A stretch of DNA of 9,137 nucleotides from Chitinophagaceae bacterium. Lineage in GTDB: Bacteria; Bacteroidota; Bacteroidia; Chitinophagales; Chitinophagaceae. The translations under genes were made by a program, and so were the position numbers. Positions within the stretch are counted from its first letter, which is position 1. Every line of letters starts with the position of its first letter. Location: NCBI GenBank assembly GCA_030151745.1, contig JASLDA010000139.1:1-9137 (forward strand), in the 5' to 3' direction. Of the stretch, positions 1-5,311 are shown piece by piece. The notes beneath the pieces were generated by a model, which did not search any database, was not told the DNA's origin, and saw only the letters and a program-made list of their open reading frames with translations.

Positions 1-3000
1 GTCCGCCTGCTATCTGTACCCCGTCGGCCACGGTCTTGGCCGAACGTCCGCCGGGGCTTGAGGCGTCGATCATAGGAGCCGCCATCGCCATTTCCCGGTA
101 CGCGAGCCGGCGATTCCGCTGGTTCAGGCCGGGGATGCCTAACCCCATATCCAGAGCATCGGGATCGAGAAGAAAATCGTACTGCTTATTGTAGCTCTCC
201 GTGCCCTGGCCTACCAGGTAGCTCAGCTGCCTGCCCTGCCCTACCCCGAATCCGATATTCGTGTTCCAGTCGTTTGTGTGATCCAGTGATGCAAACAGTC
301 CGTACGGGTTCCAGCTGTGCGGCCGGAATGCATCCAGCGATGCATCGTATAGCGTGGCCGCAAGCTCGGAGGCTACCTGCTCGCCCTTGCGTCCCTTGAC
401 GCGCAGCGTCCAGGTCTCGTTCGTACCGGGCTGCAGCTTGTCGCGGTGCGTCTCCCATTCGATGTCGAGGTCCTTGTTGGTCCAGGGCACATTCACGAAT
501 GCCGCGGCCATATATACGCGGTTATCCTTTACCGTAACGTATGATACCTGGATGCCGCCGCGGTCGCTTTCTTCGATGGTTTTGGTCCATTGCAGGGACG
601 GCGCTTTCAGCTCTTGTGCGCCGACGGCGATCTTCCCGTCCATAGTCCGCTGCATGCGGATGACGGACAGGTCGTTCAGCGCGCTGCTCAGGTGTACGGA
701 GGCCCTGGCCCCAGGCTCCAGGCTCTGCTCTGCCGGCACCGTGAGCAGCCCGGCATAGGGCTTCCCGCCGTTCGCGGGATCCCAGACCTGAACATACTTC
801 TTCTCCAGGATCTCCTTGCCCGATTTATCTTTCGTCCGAAGGGTGATCAGGTACCAGCCGTTTACGTTGAATGTACCGGGCGGCATGGGGATCTGCCCGC
901 GCCTGGTCGTCTGCAGCTTCAGCTCTGCCGTGGTGGCTGCCTCGGCCCAAGTGGTATGATCGGCTTCGTCCTTATAGGCGTCGAGCGGGAAGGCAGCGCG
1001 GAACGCGGCCTCGCTCATCGTGAACTGGTCCGGCATTTCCCATTCCCGTTCGCGATAGAAGACCTCCGGCTGCTTCAGGCGCGCAACTCGTACATCTACG
1101 GAAGCCGGCACGAATATGCCGTTCAGGTTTGTCGTCGTGACAGCGAGCGTATCCAGGTCCCTGCGGGTGCCGCGTGCCGGGATGGCTTGCTGAAACTGCA
1201 GCGAGCGATAGCCTGCCGATATGCGCTGCGTTCCGCTCCGGGTCTCGCCGTTGAGATCGGTGACGTCCGCAGAGACCACGTATGTAAACACCGGCAGCGA
1301 GCGCTCGTCGATGCTGCGGTCCGGCAGTGTCCGGAACGAAATGCGGAACTTGCCCGAAGCATCGGTGGCGGCGGTTCCCGAAGCGATTTCCTGCTGCGGG
1401 GAATAAAGCCCGCCGCCATAGCGCGAGGCATACCACCAGAAGGGCCAGCGCACCTCGCGCACGACCCGGTATTTCACCGTGGCGCCGTCTACGTTGTTCC
1501 CGGCATAGGCCTGCGCGAAGCCTGTAAGGGTAGCGGAATCATTCAGGGTATAGTCGCTTTTCAGCGTATCCCAATTCACGCGGAACTTGGGCCGCTTGTA
1601 TTCCTCCACGCTGAAATACACGCTGCCGGTGGAGGTCTCGATCCGGAAATTGCCGTTAAGGCTGCCTGTCGGGATGACGAAGCTGCCGGAGACGGATCCC
1701 CATTCGTTCGTCTTGAGCTTCTTCACTTCAATCTGCTGGGAATTGGCGTCATTGAAGAGCACATCCAGGTCGCGGCCGCTGAGCACCTGGCTGCTGCGGC
1801 GGTCCGGGGCCGTTTCCAGCAGAATAGCTTTGAAATAGACCGTCTGCCCCGGCCGGTAAATGGCGCGGTCGGTGAACAGTATAGTGTGCGTCGCCGATAC
1901 CCTTTCTCCTTCACCGCGGTCGAAGCTGAGGTAGTTGATGGATGCAAACTGGTCCTGGCCGCGGCGCAGGATTACACCGTTGTAGTATCGTTCGGCAGCC
2001 GGCACGCTGAAGGAGCCGTCTGCCCCGGTCGGGCCGACCATTTTCTCCGGGAACTCGTAGCGCTTGCGGTTATTGTTCCATCGCTGCCCGACGAGGCTGA
2101 CATCCGCATTTGCAACTGCCGCTCCGGACTGGCGGTCGAGCACGAAACCCGCTTTAGGCTGCGTCGCAGTACTTGCTCCCGTCAATACGACTGCCAGCCG
2201 TGTCGATTGGCAGACGGCGAAGGTCAGCAGGTTGTTTTCCTGGTCGAAGCTCTGCTTGCCTGAAATCAGGATCGCGTACATGCCCAGCGGCAAAGCTTCG
2301 ATCTTCAGCTCGGCGCGGTGCTCGGCCAGGTCTTCGGAGCCGGGCAGGCTCACGCTGAAAGCCTGGACCGGCGGGGCTGCGAGCAGTTTCTTCGCATAGC
2401 TGTCCTGATTGTACCGGCCCTCTTCCCGGTAGTCCTTCGGATCCATCCTCACTACGCGGACCCAGGCCTGCTGCAGGTTGCGGTATGTGACCAGGACCTT
2501 CGACGGCGCTTCCGGCAATACGGCTTCCTCGGCTGCGATATTTAGAGAAGGAGCGGTTATGGACTGCCGTAGCTGCGCGGCATTTGCCCCGCCTTCGCTC
2601 TTCGGGAACTTCGCGACGATCGCGTCCAGCCTTGCTTTTACGACAGGCAGGTTCTGCGCAGCGAGGCCCGGGCGCCCGCCTTTGCGGGTATTGCCGGGCG
2701 TAGGCTCCATCGTCAGCTGGGCCAGGAGGAACGAAGCCTGGGCGCTCAGCGGATTCGTCGCGTAGCTGCTCTCGATACGTTCCAGGGCGGCGCGGTAGCG
2801 TTCTTTTTTATCCGGCAGAACGGAATGCTGATATACGAATGCCAGCCGCAGCAGGTCCGCATCGATCAGCGGGTCGGGCCTGGCGTCCTTCAGGTGCAGG
2901 CGGATGATCTCCTGATACAGCTGCAGCGCCTGGTACTGCATCGATGCCGTGTCCCGGGTGCCGAAGCGATGTTGCGCGAAGGCCGGGGCCGGCCCGAAGG

Positions 3001-3679
3001 CGGCGGTATCGTCCATCAGGAATTGGAATGCCGGCCGGCTCAGGTCCTTTTCATCGTTCTCGAAGAAACCGATCGCGCGGAACGCCAGCAGATCAAACAA
3101 CGTGGGCCGCAGCTGGCGTGTATTTTCGCCTTTGATGACGACAGGATCGTATTGTTCCAGCGGGATCGCCTTCAGTCCCGTGGCATTGCTGACAGAAGCG
3201 CGGTACAGCGCCGCTGCGCGGTCCACGAAGCGCCGTGCATCCCAGAATGCAAAATCGCCTGCGCTATCCGTCGTCGCGCTGCGCTGCAGGATCTCGTAGC
3301 GGTGATTCTGGTAGTAGCTCCAATACAGCCCTGCCGCGATGCTTTGCCAGACAGCCTTTTGGGGGAATGGCGACTTTGAGATCTGCGCCTCCGAATAAGC
3401 GATGCCGAACGAGTCGGCGTTCTCCGTATTCCGCGTCGCGATGCCCATGCGGTAGATCTGCACCTTGAGCTTTTCAGCGGGATCTCCGTTCGCGCCCAGC
3501 TTCGCTTCCAGCGCGTCGAGCTGTTTCGCCGCCGATGCAGGCAGGTCTTTGGCAAAAAGGGAATCGATCCGGGTCCATTCCCGCCCGAAGCGGCTGTTCA
3601 TATGCAGGGAAGTTTGTGCATGGCTCGTGCCGGCAAGAAGCAGCAGGAAACATAGCGTCAGGATCTGCGGGATGCGCAT
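1..3679 (-). CDS. Alpha-2-macroglobulin family protein (MG2 domain), C-terminus beyond left edge
   Basis: One uninterrupted frame of 1,226 codons runs from the ATG at 3679 off the left edge; no stop occurs in the window. Residues 1-21 are a Sec signal peptide (hydrophobic LCFLLLLAG, probable cleavage after SHA); no Cys sits in a lipobox, so the product is probably soluble periplasmic or surface-exposed. Residues 30-500 are mostly helical and unassigned. Residues about 510-560 resemble a carboxypeptidase-regulatory-like fold (FVLDRQSGAAVANADVSL, then TGADGSFSVP). MG2 follows at about 600 (FTDRAIYRPGQTVYFKAIL) and the strand SVEEYKRPKF at about 688. Residues 970-1115 fit the bait-region/MG5-6 part (VPWTNKDLD, LYDASLDAF). 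The visible piece ends in a linker, before the A2M and any thioester domain would be seen. The family traps or inhibits proteases at the envelope; the role of the Bacteroidota branch is unclear. The first ATG is chosen because it gives the signal peptide. No Shine-Dalgarno sequence is seen. The family call is secure, the function only inferred. Confidence 0.9.
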   Translation of the reverse strand, partial: MRIPQILTLCFLLLLAGTSHAQTSLHMNSRFGREWTRIDSLFAKDLPASAAKQLDALEAKLGANGDPAEKLKVQIYRMGIATRNTENADSFGIAYSEAQISKSPFPQKAVWQSIAAGLYWSYYQNHRYEILQRSATTDSAGDFAFWDARRFVDRAAALYRASVSNATGLKAIPLEQYDPVVIKGENTRQLRPTLFDLLAFRAIGFFENDEKDLSRPAFQFLMDDTAAFGPAPAFAQHRFGTRDTASMQYQALQLYQEIIRLHLKDARPDPLIDADLLRLAFVYQHSVLPDKKERYRAALERIESSYATNPLSAQASFLLAQLTMEPTPGNTRKGGRPGLAAQNLPVVKARLDAIVAKFPKSEGGANAAQLRQSITAPSLNIAAEEAVLPEAPSKVLVTYRNLQQAWVRVVRMDPKDYREEGRYNQDSYAKKLLAAPPVQAFSVSLPGSEDLAEHRAELKIEALPLGMYAILISGKQSFDQENNLLTFAVCQSTRLAVVLTGASTATQPKAGFVLDRQSGAAVANADVSLVGQRWNNNRKRYEFPEKMVGPTGADGSFSVPAAERYYNGVILRRGQDQFASINYLSFDRGEGERVSATHTILFTDRAIYRPGQTVYFKAILLETAPDRRSSQVLSGRDLDVLFNDANSQQIEVKKLKTNEWGSVSGSFVIPTGSLNGNFRIETSTGSVYFSVEEYKRPKFRVNWDTLKSDYTLNDSATLTGFAQAYAGNNVDGATVKYRVVREVRWPFWWYASRYGGGLYSPQQEIASGTAATDASGKFRISFRTLPDRSIDERSLPVFTYVVSADVTDLNGETRSGTQRISAGYRSLQFQQAIPARGTRRDLDTLAVTTTNLNGIFVPASVDVRVARLKQPEVFYREREWEMPDQFTMSEAAFRAAFPLDAYKDEADHTTWAEAATTAELKLQTTRRGQIPMPPGTFNVNGWYLITLRTKDKSGKEILEKKYVQVWDPANGGKPYAGLLTVPAEQSLEPGARASVHLSSALNDLSVIRMQRTMDGKIAVGAQELKAPSLQWTKTIEESDRGGIQVSYVTVKDNRVYMAAAFVNVPWTNKDLDIEWETHRDKLQPGTNETWTLRVKGRKGEQVASELAATLYDASLDAFRPHSWNPYGLFASLDHTNDWNTNIGFGVGQGRQLSYLVGQGTESYNKQYDFLLDPDALDMGLGIPGLNQRNRRLAYREMAMAAPMIDASSPGGRSAKTVADGVQIAGG

Positions 3680-3705
3680 GGTAATGACAGGTTCGGGGTT
3701 ACGGA

Positions 3706-3713
3706 CAAATGTA
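3706..3713 (-). promoter_or_regulatory. Candidate Bacteroidota -7 element for the macroglobulin gene
   Basis: Read on the minus strand this is TACATTTG, an exact match to TAnnTTTG, the -7 element of the Bacteroidota housekeeping promoter. It lies 26 nt before the ATG, which would give a short leader of about 20 nt. No TTTG is present at the -33 position (19-21 nt further upstream), so the match is to half of the promoter only. Confidence 0.45.
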
Positions 3714-3777
3714 TGGACGTCCCTGGCGGGGCCTTTCCATAACAGCCGTGCCGGGATTAGGATGGGTTTAACTAAAG

Positions 3778-3799
3778 GCTTCACCCCATATGGCGAAGC
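3778..3799. repeat. Stem-loop in the A2M-rnz divergent gap
   Basis: GCTTCACC and GGCGAAGC pair over 8 bp with one A-C mismatch around a 6-nt loop. It lies in the 268-bp gap between two divergent genes, upstream of the candidate macroglobulin promoter. A function is not evident; it could be an operator half-site pair or chance. Confidence 0.3.
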
Positions 3800-3883
3800 T
3801 CCGGCAAAGGTCAGGAATAGGGCCGGACCCGGCTTCCCTGTAATAATGACACAAACATGTCCCGCATACACTTCGTAATCACG

Positions 3884-3923
3884 TCTATGCAAGTCATTAA
3901 CGCCTGCGCAGGCATCTATGCAA
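3884..3923. promoter_or_regulatory. Operator-like block before rnz: palindrome between two direct repeats
   Basis: The 9-mer TCTATGCAA occurs at 3884-3892 and again at 3915-3923, exactly 31 bp apart. Between them, at 3902-3913, is the perfect 12-bp palindrome GCCTGCGCAGGC. A period of 31 bp is close to three helical turns, which would put the repeats on the same face of the DNA. Directly after the second repeat comes TACATTTA (3924-3931), one base short of TAnnTTTG, 16 nt before the rnz start. A protein on the palindrome would cover the space between -33 and -7. The repeats are seen directly; an operator role is inferred. Confidence 0.4.
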
Positions 3924-3947
3924 TACATTTACAAACCCGCATAACCC

Positions 3948-4850
3948 ATGAAAGTCACGATCCTTGGCAATAACTCCGCGCTTCCCGCCTATGGACGCAA
4001 TCCTACGGCACAGGTGGTAAGCCTGTATGGCCAGGATATTTTGCTGGACTGCGGCGAAGGCACCCAGATCAAGATGCAGGAGTACGGTATCCGCTGGCGC
4101 CACATGGATCATATTTTCATCTCGCACCTGCACGGGGACCACTATTTCGGCATTTTCGGGCTCATCAACAGCATGAGCCTGCTGGGCCGCACCACGCCGC
4201 TGCACCTGTTTGCGCCGGCGCCCCTGGAGGATATGATCAACTCCATGACGGCTGTCACGGGGCATACGCTTTGCTATCCCCTGCATTTTCATCCCCTACC
4301 CGAGGGCGCAGGCCTGCTCGTGGATCATAAGCTGTTTTCCGTAGAGTGCTTCCCGGTGGAGCACCGGATAGATTGCCACGGCTTCCTGGTGACACGCAAG
4401 ACCAGGGGTCGCAAGCTCCTTCCGGACAAGGCGGCAGAGGCGGGCATCCCGGCTTATTTCTACGACCGCCTCAAGGCCGGCGAAGACTATACCGATAAGA
4501 ACGGCACCCTCATCCAGAACGAGCTGGTGACAGAGGAGGGACCTTCTCCCAAACGCTATGCCTATTGCGCCGATACGGTCTATACAGAGTCGTTCCTTCC
4601 GTATATCCAGAGCGTGGACCTGATCTACCATGTAAGCACCTACCTCAGCGATAACGAAGAACGAGCGCGGCTCCGCTATCACAGCACTGCGGCCCAGGCT
4701 GCGACCATTGCGCTGAAAGCCGGCGCCAAGCAGCTCCTGCTCGGGCATTATTCGTCCAAGTACAAGGAAATAACCGAGTTCGCCGAAGAGGCGGCGCGCA
4801 TCTTCCCGAATGTGCTGGCTTCCGAGCAGGGCGCGGCGTACGAAATTTAA
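3948..4850 (+). CDS. rnz: Ribonuclease Z (tRNase Z), short form
   Basis: Zinc-dependent endonuclease of the metallo-beta-lactamase fold that cuts pre-tRNAs after the discriminator base to mature the 3' end. At 300 residues it has the usual short-form length. Visible family motifs are DCGEGTQ (34-40), the zinc motif HLHGDH (H60, H62, D64, H65), H139, D209 in ADT, and H267 in GHYSSKY. Residues about 150-170 (GRKLLPDKAAEAGIP) match the start of the flexible arm, the exosite that grips the tRNA elbow. HST is at 245-247. The HEAT-loop motif is altered: residues 228-232 read HVSTY, where relatives have HEATF or HESTF, so the conserved Glu is Val. The ATG at 3948 is chosen because MKVTILG is the expected first strand; no Shine-Dalgarno sequence is seen. 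The gene stands alone, divergent from the macroglobulin gene and convergent with the kinase. The call is secure; full activity is less so because of the Glu change. Confidence 0.95.
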   Translation: MKVTILGNNSALPAYGRNPTAQVVSLYGQDILLDCGEGTQIKMQEYGIRWRHMDHIFISHLHGDHYFGIFGLINSMSLLGRTTPLHLFAPAPLEDMINSMTAVTGHTLCYPLHFHPLPEGAGLLVDHKLFSVECFPVEHRIDCHGFLVTRKTRGRKLLPDKAAEAGIPAYFYDRLKAGEDYTDKNGTLIQNELVTEEGPSPKRYAYCADTVYTESFLPYIQSVDLIYHVSTYLSDNEERARLRYHSTAAQAATIALKAGAKQLLLGHYSSKYKEITEFAEEAARIFPNVLASEQGAAYEI

Positions 4851-5026
4851 TTGTGGATTTGCGAATACGCGGCTTCGTGAATGGGCTTAGCTTATATAGC
4901 TGTCCTTTGACGATTCTGTCGATTGGCCGATTGCGTTGGGAAACATCGGTTGCATGCACAATCGGTTGCCAGTGAGCGCTAAGCCTGATATCGCCTTCTT
5001 TTTAGAACAGGTCCGTATCAAAACGG

Positions 5027-5066
5027 GATCGCCCTGAACAACTATTTCGATTGTTGCAGGGCGATC
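5027..5066. terminator. Strong stem-loop, possible rnz terminator
   Basis: GATCGCCCTG pairs perfectly with CAGGGCGATC, and AACAA with TTGTT continues the stem after one bulged G (5056): 15 bp around a 9-nt loop. It lies 177 nt after the rnz stop. No T-tract follows on the plus strand. On the minus strand a short GTTTTGAT follows within 4 nt, so it may work better in the kinase direction, or it may be a structured RNA or repeat instead of a terminator. Confidence 0.45.
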
Positions 5067-5148
5067 ATTAATGCCGGGCGCCGTACAGTTCGTTTTCGGG
5101 CCCGGAACGCGCTTCTGCGCGCGAAGTCCCGTGGCAAAATCAGGCGGC

Positions 5149-5204
5149 ACCCGGTATAGGCCGAAATAGTTTCCTCGTTCGATGCTATTGTTCGGTAGCC
5201 GGGT
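5149..5204 (+). terminator. Long imperfect stem-loop followed by TTTT
   Basis: ACCCGG (5149-5154) pairs with CCGGGT (5199-5204). After an internal loop CCGAA (5161-5165) pairs with TTCGG (5191-5195), and ATAG (5166-5169) with CTAT (5185-5188) past a 2-nt bulge. On the plus strand the stem runs into GTTTTG, the only stem in this gap with a T-run in the rnz direction. It is 300 nt beyond the rnz stop, which is far for its own terminator. Confidence 0.35.
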
Positions 5205-5261
5205 TTTGCATGCTGAAGGTCGTTTTCCCAGCAGACAATGCTCAAACGCGAAGCATCCAAT

Positions 5262-5305
5262 GCGGAACGAGGCCGGCAAGCGAAGCGTACCCGGCCTCGT
5301 TCCGC
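5262..5305 (-). terminator. Perfect 15-bp stem-loop just after the kinase stop
   Basis: GCGGAACGAGGCCGG (5262-5276) and its exact reverse complement (5291-5305) flank a 14-nt loop. On the minus strand the stem begins 6 nt after the TAG stop of the hybrid kinase (5312-5314), the position of an intrinsic terminator. It has no T-tract, so it may act as an mRNA-stabilising 3' end instead. The loop contains GCGAAGC, a sequence known to form very stable DNA mini-hairpins, and the same heptamer recurs at 5248-5254. Confidence 0.55.
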
Positions 5306-5311
5306 TGCCAA

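Larger units (their letters stand above)
4851..5311. other. Convergent intergenic gap (461 bp) with three long stem-loops
   Basis: No credible gene: the overlapping minus-strand frames give low-complexity, Arg/Pro/Ser-rich translations with no family signature. The left part (4851-5020) holds only a 9-bp direct repeat, ATCGGTTGC at 4945-4953 and 4961-4969, and scattered CGATT words. The right part has three stem-loops, at 5027-5066, 5149-5204 and 5262-5305, listed separately. The gap separates the 3' ends of rnz and the kinase, so transcription termination in both directions is its expected job. Confidence 0.7.

Noticed and set aside
590..2263. 557-codon plus-strand open frame opposite the macroglobulin gene
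   Set aside because: It has no domain signature and lies wholly inside a convincing minus-strand gene with MG2 motifs; it is a compositional shadow.
2825..3379. 184-codon plus-strand open frame
   Set aside because: It is antisense to the N-terminal part of the macroglobulin gene and has no family likeness.
5090..5126. Small palindromic patches around CGGGCCCGG and CTTC-N7-GAAG
   Set aside because: Their stems are only 4 bp or contain mismatches with loops too small; such matches are expected by chance in GC-rich DNA.
4887..5279. 130-codon and nested 89-codon minus-strand frames in the convergent gap
   Set aside because: They run through two of the three stem-loops, have odd low-complexity composition and no motif; structure explains the sequence better than coding.
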